Below are positions 46,770 through 58,801 of a DNA stretch of 64,000 nt, in pieces. Position 1 is the stretch's first letter; the number at the start of each line of letters is the position of its first letter. This stretch comes from Cyathus striatus (lineage: Eukaryota; Basidiomycota; Agaricomycetes; Agaricales; Nidulariaceae). The notes under the pieces were generated by a model, which ran no database searches, had not been told where the DNA came from, and saw only the letters and a program-made list of their open reading frames with translations. The stretch is from assembly GCA_025738555.1 (NCBI GenBank), contig JAOVFP010000002.1, positions 6,758,001-6,822,000 of the forward strand, in the 5' to 3' direction. Made by a program: the position numbers and the translations under genes.

Positions 46770-47154
46770 TGTTAGTGACAGACAAGCAAAATACTCAAAG
46801 TTGAACTCAAACACTCAAAAAGAGAAGAATGAATGAATCTTATTGCAAGTCTGGAATAAACTAGAACAAGAATAGAGAATAACTAATTAAAATGACCATA
46901 TTTATAGTATTGTCCATGAGGGAATCACATGTAACTATGCCTACACTACAACACATGTTTACTGTGCTTCTACATTACAAACTCATGTACTATGTATGTA
47001 AAAGGCCTGGCTGAACTGTGCACTGTACACATAGTCTTGATGAATAACACATGTTGATACACATGGTATCTGCATTGTGTGTCAGATGACTAATCATGTG
47101 ACGATAAGATAAGATAAGAGACGTTTAGATAAGATAGGGAACAAGATCCTAACA
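46770..47154 (-). repeat. 5' LTR candidate, 385 bp
   Basis: On the minus strand it starts TGTTAGGATC and ends GTCACTAACA, giving TG...CA with 6-bp inverted termini (TGTTAG/CTAACA). A TATAAATA box lies inside at about 46905-46915. It precedes the gag leader at the expected distance. The matching 3' LTR is absent, so no target-site duplication can be tested. Confidence 0.6.
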
Positions 47155-48852
47155 GTGCTTCCACAATGAGTGAAACATCTTTAAGAGAAAAGAGCTTGGT
47201 AAAGCTTTCAAATACAGTGCCAATCAAAAGTATTGCACACACAAAATACAAACAAACAAGATTGTGAGAGATATAACTTCCCTCAAAGTATGTCAAATCT
47301 CTTCATGTAAAATGTAGATATATAGTACATGACCTGATCTACCATAATATGATTTTTCCAAATTTTTATATGGACAGAATAATGCTACAGGAAGAGACAA
47401 AAAAAGGTGAGGTTTTGACTGTATTGCAAGCTTTACCATGTTATCTGTGGTGAACATAATTATGTGTATTTTAAGTATGTTATAGTGCTGCTTAAGATCT
47501 TTAAAATGCATCATTAAATATAAAGTTCTGAGCTGTGGATCATCTGTTATCATTGAAGATATTTTTATATGCCTGCTTCTCACATGAGCATGTTTCTATT
47601 CTTAGACACTTTCCTACTTAGACTACACAGCAGGTTTTCAGCTCTCATGTACTGATTGGTGTTGTGCTGTAATGAGATGTGTAGTGGATGCTTTCATGTA
47701 GATCTTCAAGATCATCAGTCACATGAAAGTGACATTCAGTTGAACCAGTTTACAGCCATGTGATGAGAAAATTAATGTGATATATTTGAGAAATGACAAT
47801 TACAGGTGCAAATGACTGGAAAAGATGAGCTTGCATGTTCGATTCATACACAGTGCATGTTGTAGTAGTCATTGTTATATTTTATTTTTATACTTCATTA
47901 TGAAAGATAGGATACTGCATTCATGATTGGATGTCCAAAATTTAATGTTGTATCTATGATAAATCTATGAACTATCAAAAACCATGGATTAGAGTTGGAG
48001 TGAAGTGCTCAGAGAGTTCAGACATTATGAACTCTTCCCATTGGAAAACAAAAGTACATAGAAGAATTATACCAATGTGCTGCAAACCATATTTATTATG
48101 TGCAGTGGAAGGTTCAATGAAGGAGAGAGAAACAAAGGTTTACCAGTGAGTGAAAAGTATACAATAAATTGATATTATCATCTAGTTTATATGTCATTAC
48201 ATGGACTAACAGTAGAACATCACTGTAATTTAGGTTTTTATGTCATGCAGCCAAAATTTCAATTCCACATTGAAGCATTTTTTAAACCAAGCAGATACCT
48301 ACCTTCACATGTTTTTTTTGTGGACAGCAATATTGTACCTGCAGTATAACCTAAGCTACACTATTTTATACATACCTATTGTAAGGACACCATTATAAAT
48401 CCTAATTAAAAATCCACACTGAAGATAAATTGTTACAAGATTAACACATGATAAAGACAAACTTGTGATGACATTCACACAAGGCATGAATGTAGCATGC
48501 AGGCTCAGCTATTCTGGCTTGGGTTAAATTTAGAAATTGTTCTGGGTTATCCAATAGTATTTCATTGTGACCACCTGTTATCACATGTTTGTAAACCAGC
48601 TCAATTTACTATCACACCTGTGACTGATGATCTTGAAAGATCTTACATGACAGCATCCACTACAGGTCTCACTACAGTGCAACACTTATCAGTACATGAC
48701 AGCTAAAAACCTGCTGTGCTAGTTATGTCCCTTATTAGCACTAATCATTCCCATGCTAGCTAACAGTATGGGACCTCTACCTTAGCTACTAAATGTAACC
48801 CATATATATTATACCATTTGTAAGTAGTGCTTAGAATATAGAAATAAATGCT
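47155..48852. other. AT-rich stretch, no gene seen
   Basis: Short frames only, no motif or splice series recognised. Probably old repeat DNA. Confidence 0.4.
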
Positions 48853-49398
48853 TTATAGTAGGTAGAAGTATGCTAGGCATATTAATACTTTCACCATCTC
48901 CCTCCATAGGAGGAGTACCCCAGGGTTAGCAATGATAAAGTCTATCATTTTGACAGCTCCAAGTATACTGCATTGATATCTCTCCCAACAGTAATGAATG
49001 GGAAGTGGAGTCTTGGTACCAGGGTACAGCATATTGATCTTAGCTTGATATTCTTCATCTAAAACTGAGTTGAATGAATGATGGTATTTTGCACAACACA
49101 TTGCAATAAGAGCTCAGTGAGCTGCTTCAGAGTAAAGTATGATTGGAATTGTTATATTAACTTCAGTTGTTACAGGTGGTGTACTGCCTAGTCATTTGTC
49201 ACATATGGTCTTGCTGGAGTGTAAATCTCTGGTACCTTCACTGGTGTTCATTCTTGGGCAATATTGTACTGTATGGTCTGTCTCAGACTCAATCTTGCAT
49301 GTGAAAGCAAACACAAGTGCCTTGGGCAAGCCATCACTATTGTAGTAATGTTCAAGAGAAACATTATAATAATCATATATGGGTGACTGCCAACTCAT
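48853..49398 (-). pseudogene. Decayed transposase-like fragment
   Basis: A single minus-strand frame reads GLPKALVFAFTCKIES, HTVQYCPRMNTSEGTRD, then TGA (49192-49194), TTEVNITIPIILYSEAAH, then TGA (49114-49116), and CCAKYHHSFNSVLDEEYQ with LYPGTKTPLP. Both TGA codons fit CGA-to-TGA. The layout reminds me of N-terminal parts of hAT-like transposases of agaric genomes, but I recall this only loosely and no catalytic region is present. Confidence 0.4.
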
Positions 49399-51189
49399 TT
49401 GAGATGATTCTAATTAAATATCAGATGTAACACACATAATACATGTAGATATGATTCACCAACAATATTCTCATCTGTGAAACTCCATGCTTCAAGGTCA
49501 CCTTTCCCTTATATCTCAGCAGCAGCCTTTCTCTCCCTGCTTTTGATTGGAGAAACAAGCACTGGTGGTGGCACTACTCAGAACATTGTGTATGATTTCT
49601 GGGCTGGAAGTGTGGGGCTCAGGTGTAGAAGCTGGATGTACACACAGCTGGATTAAGTAAGGAACATTATGTAATCAGAGGCCCTTGTTTATACTACATG
49701 CTGGTGAAGAATACATGAATTTCATGAAGTTTCCAATAGTTTTCTCCCCAAATAATCATACACATGTGTAGTCATGACTGTTTAGTGTACATAGATGCAG
49801 TTAGAATGAGTTTATATCATGAAGAAGCCTCAATATAGCATGCAGAAATTCAATCATGATTTTTACATGTCTGTTGGCAATCTGAAGTTATGTGGGATCT
49901 CAATCAGCAGCAACAGTGGTAAAATCTGTTCCAGTGAATACTAATTAATGCTAAAATTGTGATTGGGTTATAAAAAACTCATAAAAAGTCATATCTGTGG
50001 TGTACTATGGTTAGAGAAAAGCAAACTTGATTTTTATGAAGAGAGTAGAATGCTTTTCCACCCTGAAGAAGGGACTTTCCATAATAAAAAGTGATCAGAT
50101 ACAGATATAACAATACTTTTACATGAAAGAACTTTTGGCAACCATAAAAACTTTGTTGCAAGTGCTATTTGTAGTGTTTTTATCTTAACATTCTCAAACA
50201 TTATATATTCACAATATTTACAAGAGTTAATCTATGTAGAATTGGACTCAAATACATCTATATTGGGTTAAATAATGTACAGGACATCTTCCTATGTTTA
50301 TAAATGAAGATTTGACCACAGTACTTGCCACTAAACAGTCCCTAGAACTTGAGATTGTCAATAAAGATGTAGAAACCTTGGCTGAAAGTCTGGGAGTTTT
50401 TCTGAGATTTTTCGCAGAATAAATATATTTAAAATTGGATATATATACTCTATACATTTATAATTTAACTTCTTGACATTTTATTGTATGGAAATAAATT
50501 GGGAACTTCATGAAATTAAGTATTCTTTGTGACTGTGAAAGATAAACAAGAGCTGCTGATTACATAATGTTCCATACTTAATCCTGCCATGTGTAGTGTA
50601 GATACAGGAGAATTTGGAGCAACAGCTCTATCTCTTGCTCCAGTAGCATGCACCTTAGCAGCATGAGGTGGCTTCAAGGTGGTAGACAGATGGAAGTAAG
50701 AACAAGCAAACCATGTTCTGACAACTTCCAGATACCCAGTCAATCTCACATTCTCAAAATAACACTTATTTCACAGGGTGCTAGCAAACTCTTTCATTAC
50801 AGATTGGCTGAGTTTAAATTTACTATTTTTAACCTGCATATCCCTCTTAACCCATGGGTGACACCTGTCCATTGCCTGGGCGGGTGTTAACCCACCCAGG
50901 TGACATAATATCAGGTTACCACCCAGAATATACTAATCCATGTTAGTCCCTAATATAAGTGAGTAAAATTATAAAGTATTCATGTATATAAGTTATTATG
51001 CATGTCCAAAATTATTTACATCTAGCCTTATTACATGAATGTAATAATAACTAACAGTATAAGTATGACTTAACACCCATGGCTTACCTGCACCATTCCC
51101 TACCAGCAACCCTCTAAGTTTCAGAAGTGTGATGTGAGTTGTTCTAATATATGATTTCAATTTACACTACATGGCTCAAACTTAGTACT
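49399..51189. other. AT-rich stretch, no gene seen
   Basis: No supported gene. The last ~300 bp are the 3' flank of the NB-ARC/TPR gene. Confidence 0.4.
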
Positions 51190-54100
51190 TTATATATCAG
51201 TATGCTCCTTTCCAAGAATTCTTTCCATTGTATTCAGCACCTGAGTCTTCAACTCCTCAGCATCTGCCAATTTCCCTAACTTCTGAAAAGTCCCTACCAA
51301 ATTACTCATGCTTGTGAGTGTGTCAGGATGCTCCTTTCCAAGAATTCTTTTGCTCATATCCAGCACCTGAATCTGTAATTCCTCTGCATCTGCCCATTTT
51401 CTTAGCTTCTGGAAAGTGACTGCCAAATTCCTCATGCTTGTGAGTGTGTCAGGATGCTCCTTTCCAAGAATCCTTTTACTCATATTCAGTATCTGAATCT
51501 GCAACTCTTCAGCATCTGCCCATTTTCCTAGGTTCTTGAAAGTGCCTGCCAATATACTCATGCTTGTGAGTGTGTAAGGATGCTCCTTTCCAAGAATTCT
51601 ATTGCTCATATCTAGTACATGAATCAGCAACTCCTCAGCATCTGCCCATTTCTCTAGCTTCTGGAATGTGCTTGCCAAATTATTCATGCATGCAAGTGTA
51701 TCAGGATGCTCCTTTCCAAGAACCCTTTTGCTCATATCCAGCACTTGAATCTGCAACTCCTCAGCATATGCCAATTTTCCTAGGTTCTGGAAAGTACTTG
51801 CCAAATTACCTATGCTTGAGAGTGTGTCAGGATGCTCCTTTCCAAGAATTCTTTCCCTCATATCTAGCACTTGAATCTGCAACTCCTCAGCATCTGCCCA
51901 TTTTCCTAGCTTCTGGAAAGTGCCTGCTAAATAACTCATGTATGCAAGTGTGTCAGGATGCTCCTTTCCAAGAATTCTTTTGCTCATATCTAGCACCTGA
52001 ATCCACAACTCCTCAGCATCTGCCCATCTTCCTAAGTCCTGAAAGGTGCTTACTAAATTATTCTTGCATGCAAGTGTGTTAGGATGCTCCTTTCCAAGAA
52101 TCCTTTCATTCATATTCAGTACCTGAATCTGCAACTCCTCAGCATCTGCCCATTTTCCTTGCATCTGGAATGTGCTTGCCAAATTATTCATGCATGCAAG
52201 TGTAACAAAATGCTCTTTTCCAAGTATCCTTTTGCTCATATCCAGCACCTGAATCTGCAACTCCTCAGCATCTGCCAATTTCCCTAGGTCCTGGAAGGTG
52301 CTTGCCAAATTATTCATGCTTGAGAGTGTGTCAGGATGCTCCTTTCCAAGAATTCTTTCCCTCATATCTAGCACCTGAATCTGCAACTCCTCAGCATCTG
52401 CCCATTTTCCTAGGTTCTGGAAAGTGAATGCCAAATTACACATGCTTGTGAGTGTGTATGGATGTTCCATTCCAAGAATCCTATTGCTCATATCCAGCAC
52501 CTGAATCAGCAACTCCTCAGCATCTGCCCATTTCCCTATGTTCTGGAAAGTGAATGCCAAATTATGCATGCTTGTGAGTGTGTATGGATGTTCCTTTCCA
52601 AGAATCCTATTGCTCATATCTAGCACCTGAATCTGCAACTCCTCAGCATCTGCCCATTTTCCTAGGTTCCAGAAAGTGCCTGCCAAACCAGCCATGCTTG
52701 AGAGTGTGTCAGGATGCTCCTTTCCAAGAATTCTTTTGCTCATATCCAGCACTTGAATCTGCAACTCCTCAGCATCTGCCCATTTTCCTAGGTTCCAGAA
52801 AGTGAATGCCAAATCAGCCATGCTTGAGAGTGTGTCAGGATGCTCCTTTCCAAGAATTCTTTCTATCATATCTACCACCTGAATCTGCAACTCCTCAGCA
52901 TCTGCCCATTTTCCTAGGTTCTTGAAAGTGCCTGCCAACATACTCATGTTTGAGAGTGTGTCAGGATGCTCCTTTCCAAGAAATCTTTTGCTCATATTCA
53001 GTACCTGAATCTGCAACTCCTCAGCATCTGCCCATTTTCCTAGGTTCTGGAAAGTGAATGCCAAATTACACATGCTTGTGAGTGTGTCAGGATGCTCCTT
53101 TCCAAGAGTTCTTTTGCTCATATCCAGCACCTGAATCCACAACTCTTCAGCATCTGCCCATTTTCCTAGGTCCTGCAAAGTGAATGCCAAATCAGCCATG
53201 CTTGAAAGTGTGTATGGATGCTCCTTTCCAAGAATCCCTTCTGTCATATCTAGCACCTGGATCTGCAACTCCTCAGCATCTGCCCATTTTCCTAGCTTCT
53301 GAAAAGTGCCTGCTAAATTACCCATGCTTATGAGTGTATAAGGATGCTCCTTTCCAAGAATTCTTTCCATTATATCTAGCACCTTAATCTGCAACTTCTC
53401 AGCTTCTGCCCATCTTCCTAGGCTCTGAAAAATGCCTGCCAAGTTACCCATGCTTGAGAGTGTGCCAGGATGCTCCTTTCCTAGAATTCTTTCTATCATA
53501 TCTACCACCTGAATCTGCAACTCCTCAGCATCTACCCATTTTCCTAGGTTCTGGAAAGTGCCTGCCAAATTATTCATGTATGCAAGTGTATCTGGATGCT
53601 CCTTTCCAAGAAACCTTTTGCTCATATCCAGCACCTGAATCTGCAACTCCTCAGCATCTGCCCATTTTTCTAGATTCTGGAAAGTGCCTGCCAAACTATT
53701 CATGCTTGAGAGTATGTCAGGATGCTCCTTCCCAAGAATCCTTTTCCTCATATCTACCACCTGAATCTGCAACTCCTCAGCATCTGCCAATTTTCCTAGG
53801 TCCTGCAATGTGTCTGCCAAATTACCCATGCTTATGAGTGTGTCAGGATGCTCCTTTCCAAGAATTCTTTTCCTCATATTTAGCACCTGAATCTGCAACT
53901 CCTCAGCATCTGCCCATTTTTCTATGTACTGATATGTTTTTGTAAGGTTATCTGATATGGTTTCAACATTTTCTACAAGTTTCTCAAGATGAATCTGTAC
54001 AATTTTTAATCTATATTCCTCTTCCAAGTTATATTTTCCAGTATGATGGAGTAAGTCAGCTGAAATTCTGAAGATATCATTATAATATTTTTTGTTGTTT

Positions 54101-55664
54101 ATATTTTTTCCACTTTCTAAGTTCTGAAGAAAGTGAGGAAGTACATCACTCAGGTACATATATTCCTCTGTAGTGTTCTCTGTTGACACTGAGCTTAATA
54201 TTATTGCTTTAGCATTTAGATTCCATAACTCCTTATCCTTAATAGATAATCTATCTTGACAATATGTATGCACTAGTGGATGTAGGCTATATAATGATTT
54301 ATTTGTAGTTTTCTTTATTAATGAAAATGAAACAAGCAGTTCAATGCTCTCTGTAAATATCCAGTCATCCCACTCTCCAAGTTCATTCATATTAAGTATT
54401 GCAATATTCATTAAAGGTAGATATGAAGGTATATCATCATCTTTGTACAACTCTTTATTTACTAGAAAGTACTTTGCAGCTTGTTCAAATATTGATTCAG
54501 ATATCTTTTCATAGTGAAAAAATGCACAGATGTTTAGAAGTATTATTGCATATTTTGCTGCAGTTTCACTATTCTTCCTTTCTTTGTCACTTGTCATTTC
54601 CATTATTTTTTGGAATGATATTTCCCATGTTTTATACACTGTTTTGTCATATCCTGATGCACCTTTGAACTTTTCATGATTTAAGATCTTAGGTCTGTAT
54701 TTTTCATAGCATTTTATGAAATCAACAAATTTACATTGAATTTGAGCTATGTAAGCTCCAGCCATATCAATGGCTAATGGCAGATAATGCAAATTTTGAA
54801 CTATGATCTTAGCTTCTCTCATATTATGCTCTTCAGAGTCTTTATCAACTCCACTTGTTTTGAAGAGCAGATCAATGGCAGTCTCTTCAGTCATTTCAAA
54901 TACTTCTACTGAGTTCTTATGTGTTGTAATTCTTCTTAAAGCAGGATTTCTACTTGTAATCATGATATTCCCTACATTTCCAGGGGGAAGAAACTTTTCA
55001 ACCAGTTCAGGGGAACCATCAGCATTGTCAAAAATCATAAGCCATTCAGATTTAAGGTTGGAAATCCAATTAAGCACTGTAGCAGAAGAGAATGATGATG
55101 CAGAAGTTTCTGAAGTAGAAATCTTCTTATATATTTCCTTCAGACTTTGAAGAATTGTATCTTTAGAGGTTGTATCAATCCAAAAGACATAGGCAAATCT
55201 ATTGAAATTTCTTAGTCCTTTAACAATGATGATTAGAGAGAGATATACTTACTGATCAGCCATCTCATCATTAAACTTCAGGCAAATTTGGGTCTTTCCA
55301 ATTCCACCCATTCCATGCAACAGAAACATTTTTCTCTCAGTGGTGTTACCAGGTCTAAAATGTTCATGGAGTTTTTCAAGGTACTTCTCTTGACCAACAA
55401 AGTTTTGAGATGTACAAGCAGCAGTAGATCGAAGTGGGGAAAGTGGTTCATCATTTGGCTGATTATAGAAATTTAGATTCTGTAAAAAGAGTGGAATCTG
55501 TAAGACAAGGATTTAGAAATATGATATACTGCATAAGCTACCTGGGTATCAATCCTCATATATTCATTCATTTGAGCATGCTGGATTACGAAGTTATGAG
55601 CATTTGAAAATGGTCCGCTGCCTGTTCCCAGTTTTTGGGATGTGATTCTGTGTGAAGAGTGCAT
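51190..55664 (-). CDS. NB-ARC/TPR NLR-like receptor, 1456 aa
   Basis: Exons 55542-55664, 55253-55479 and 51190-55210 sum to 4371 nt in one frame; the 62- and 42-nt introns have GTAGCT/TTACAG and GTAAGT/CTAAG ends. I chose ATG 55664; another in-frame ATG at 55748 is possible. Residues 1-50 carry a FSNAHNFVIQHAQM-type N-terminus. The NB-ARC domain has P-loop GMGGIGKT at 97-104, Walker B WLMIFDNAD around 173-181, NIMITSRN, a LPLAIDMAGAY motif and SLHPLVHTYC in the MHD position. From about residue 700 on there are 22 copies of a 42-residue TPR (kinesin-light-chain type) with the signature RxLGKEHPDTL...LGKWADAEELQIQVLDM. It is a STAND ATPase; relatives act in fungal non-self recognition and cell death, which I infer here only from architecture. 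Confidence 0.9.
51200..53960 (-). repeat. 126-bp tandem repeat encoding TPRs, 22 units
   Basis: On the plus strand GGATGCTCCTTTCCAAGAAT and ATCTGCAACTCCTCAGCATC recur every 126 bp without a frame break. Units differ at only a few positions each. The very high DNA similarity indicates recent amplification or ongoing homogenisation, and assembly collapse or expansion is possible. Confidence 0.95.
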
Positions 55665-55748
55665 TTTGCAGTGCAATTTGATGGGTAGTTTGAGTTGATG
55701 GATAAGAGAAACCAGCACGTTGGGACGATGCTTTATAAACTCCAACAT

Positions 55749-56102
55749 GTGAGCGTTTTCTATTTTTAATCTGAAGGCGATGCATATAGCAGATGATCAG
55801 TTCTGTTTCTCGATTTGGAAAATTCACACCTATGGAGATACACTTTTAAATTCCTAACAATGGACAGCGAACAATTTTAACAGCCATGTCCTCCTTTTGT
55901 GAACACTACTTTTCCGTTTCTGAATAAATCTTGCTTTATTAGGCCCTGTCTGTCCAAATGGTCAGTGAGCTAGAAGACACGACGCTACAAGGCATGCGGA
56001 CCTCACTGGATCACAGCTAACTGACTAATTCCCATCACCCTGCCTCAAACATCCTCGCCCTCCTCCCATCCTCCTCCCGCCTCCATCCACAACATATCCA
56101 CC
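55749..56102. other. Intergenic boundary, AT-rich to GC-balanced
   Basis: Between the NLR start and the G-alpha pseudogene. Base composition changes near 55.9 kb. No gene seen. Confidence 0.45.
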
Positions 56103-56744
56103 ATGGGCTTCATCCCAGGTCCATCTGGCCTCCTTTACCAGTTCATGGTCCCGTCTGTGGCCGAGACCCTAGCATAGAGGATGATTCGCCTCAAGCGAGA
56201 GTATGACGCCCAGCGAGTCAAAGATAAGATCGAGGACATTAAGTAGCAAAAGGTTGACCTTAAGAAGGAGAAAGGCATAATTAAGGTCCTGCTGCTTGGC
56301 CAGCCAGTGAGTGGTCAGTAACCATTACTTTTCATATCCCGCCGCTCACACCTCTAGTAACAGCAGACAAATCCATCACACTCAAGAGTGGGTATCATCC
56401 TTTTTATTTTTTGCCCCATGCACGTCAGGTGATGTTTAAACCCTAAATGCTTCCGCATACAATATGCCCGAGACGAGTGCCAGGGAATGCGAAACGGCTG
56501 GCGGGTCATGGTTCAACTCAATATCATCAAATCCACGACCGCCATTATCCATGTAATCGAGGAAGAGGTCAATGGTGAATGTCCTTCAAATGCAGTTCCT
56601 CATGATTCGCCTTACCTCGCTCAAGCCACCGAAACAGAACTCAGGCGTCGTCTCGGGACTGCGACGGAGGAGATAGTCCCCATGACTGTTGTGACCCCAA
56701 TGTTCCCAGATAAGGAGCTTGATTTCCCCAGTCCTCCCGCATGA
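56103..56744 (+). pseudogene. G-protein alpha subunit-like pseudogene
   Basis: ATG 56103 opens MGFIPGPSGLLYQFMVPSV..., then LKREYDAQRVKDKIEDIK, QKVDLKKEKGIIKVLLLGQ, an intron-like gap, DKSITLKS, and later NGWRVMVQLNIIKSTTAIIH. This is the N-terminal layout of the expanded fungal G-alpha family (KVLLLGQAESGKSTTLK in intact members, from memory). In-frame TAG stops lie at 56175-56177 and 56244-56246 (the second sits where Gln is expected), and the Gly-Lys-Ser core of the P-loop is lost. The Ras-like half with switches is missing. Non-functional. Confidence 0.75.
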
Positions 56745-57748
56745 CCGAGCTGGCAGTTTGTTCATGGGGAGACGTCTTACTCCCTGGACAATCTTCTATA
56801 TCAAGCTCCAGCAGCGCTTCTGGTTCGGACGAGATTACCCAACACCCTCGCCAATTGTAAGATATGAAAGCTCTCTGGACCGATCCAGCGGTTAAGCTAC
56901 CGGTGGCGGTCCGCGGCACCCTGCTAAGAAAGTAAATTAGCCATGGCTAACATTGGTACAGTACGCAACATACATGCTCATCCGCACCATCCTTCATCTA
57001 AATCTGACCAGTTCCCGCTTCTGCAACAGACCTTCCATCTTCACCGTGGATTAGTGATTTCACGTTCACTTCCACACCGCTCATGACCTGCAATTGACCA
57101 TCACCTGCTTCTACAGTATCCGCATCTTCACTATAAACGGGTAGATCCCCGATTCCCGTGGCCGTTAGGGGGGGTATTGACAATGACTGATAATTTGGCA
57201 TTCAGGTTCTCAGAGGTGCCAGTGGGCATCAGGTTACACTCACGGCTCTTGACATTCGTAGTATTGTCCCCCACCGCAAGATTGTCCTGACCTACATTCT
57301 CGGTGTTTTTCCCCAGTTCGGCTATGTTATGGAGTTGCGGGACATGGGTGGTATTGTTGATTGCTGAGTCCACGTTCTCTTCCTCACTGTCCGGAAGGGA
57401 GGGGTATCGATTACTTTCGTGTGCGGAAACTTGCCGGTCGTCTTGTCCGAAGATTTAACTTGCACCTGGGCGCTGAAGAGATCAGGTGGTGCTTGTGCTT
57501 GCATGCTGTGGGTACATGTGGGCGTGTGCTAGTGCGACTTGAGGTTGGCAGCGGCAAAACCGAGGAAAGGGCTGGCTGGGGATGACGCGGTTGCTTCTAG
57601 AGTTATAAAAGGAGCTTGTTACAAGAATTAGGCTGGATGACGTGGTTAAATTATGTATGTAGGAGGGCGCATGAACCGTGGCGAGCAGCGAGCATACGAG
57701 GGTCAATGCGGTTCAACCTTGACTATCCTATGTACCATCTATGCCATC
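56745..57748. other. Uncertain coding remnants on minus
   Basis: Hydrophilic minus-strand frames at about 56998-57201 (IPPLTATGIGDLPVYSEDAD) and 57131-57420 (SLPDSEEENVDSAINNTTHV) could be exons of one acidic, low-complexity protein. No start, splice join or family is clear. Confidence 0.25.
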
Positions 57749-58405
57749 TGTATGACACATGTACTGGGTAACGTTCTAAATTGATACATGTTTGGTGATT
57801 TTCAGTGAAACTAGTACATGTTTCGATAAATTTTCTTAATCTGTTACACCTTTTGAAATTTATGTCCAGAATTTGATACATGTTTTCTGATTGCATACAT
57901 TACATGTTCAAAATTGTCAACTGTTGCATGTTTTCAGAATAGTACATGTTCAAAACTATCAATGGTTACATGTTTCCCATGACAATACATATGTTTGATG
58001 ATAATATATAGCTATGTTTTCGGTGATTCCGTTGATTACTCATTAGTACTGTGCAGAGGATCCAGACTTCACATAGGGTCTCTTTATGCATATCACTAAG
58101 CTTGGTACTAGCTAGAAATATAGCTGGCTAGCTGGGCTTCCCACAATTTGTAGAGTTCAGCGGAAATATATACAAACTGCAACTTGTCTGTAATCGTTGG
58201 AGGAGTGAAAAGAAAACACGTCATTCTCATAATTTAACATGTATAGCTAATGTAAGAATGAAAAAGAAACATGTATCATTCTTGAATTTAGAACATGTTT
58301 CATTTTGAGATATGCAAATAAAACATGTACAACTTTCAATTTTATAAACATGTACCAGAATCATGTCAAAAGCAGTCAAACGTTACCCAGTATGTGTGCC
58401 ATACA
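57749..58405. mobile_element. MITE-like element with 27-bp TIRs, 657 bp
   Basis: The left end TGTATGACACATGTACTGGG continues TAACGTT. The right end read inward is TGTATGGCACACATACTGGG continuing TAACGTT: 24 of 27 identical. The interior has no coding potential, is AT-rich and contains many ACATGTTT/AAACATGT motifs, oriented mostly one way in the left half and the opposite way in the right half. No target-site duplication is evident, so the superfamily is undetermined. Confidence 0.65.
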
Positions 58406-58792
58406 TCTGTACACCTTATGCTTGAATGCACTGACTGAAATAGGATATTCTCAAACCCCATGACATATCAAGCCCCTCGATATGATAGAGTGATTGGTAA
58501 TTGGGGCCGAAGTTCATGCGGGCTGCATGCGGGATTAACGTGTTGGCGATTCGAAGCTGGCGTACGTTTTGTCTCTTTCCTATCGGTAACAGTTATTTAA
58601 ATTTATGCATTTCGACTTGACTTCGACGAGCGTCAAAGCCGACACTTGGGACCATTCGCATGCACGTCTTCTACTACACGCGCTCCCACACACAATCTAT
58701 CTTAGTGACCCAACATACTGGACCATCGATAACCACAGAAATAGAACGTGCGCTAGTCAACTGATAATAGCTGATAGTCTGATACTTTCCAA
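58406..58792. other. Intergenic, no gene recognised
   Basis: Short stretch between two non-coding mobile elements; nothing recognised. Confidence 0.4.
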
Positions 58793-58801
58793 CGTCAATA
58801 T

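Larger units (their letters stand above)
44700..47154 (-). mobile_element. Truncated Ty3/Gypsy-type retrotransposon (LTR + gag)
   Basis: From right to left on the minus strand: a 385-bp LTR candidate, an untranslated leader, and a gag reading frame with zinc knuckle. No protease, reverse transcriptase or integrase is present; the element is cut off next to the truncated GTPase. With gag and one LTR only, it cannot move on its own. Confidence 0.7.

Noticed and set aside
51570..53837. Plus-strand frames of 75-170 codons opposite the NLR
   Set aside because: They are mirror frames of the 126-bp TPR repeat on the other strand; the minus strand has a complete domain architecture.
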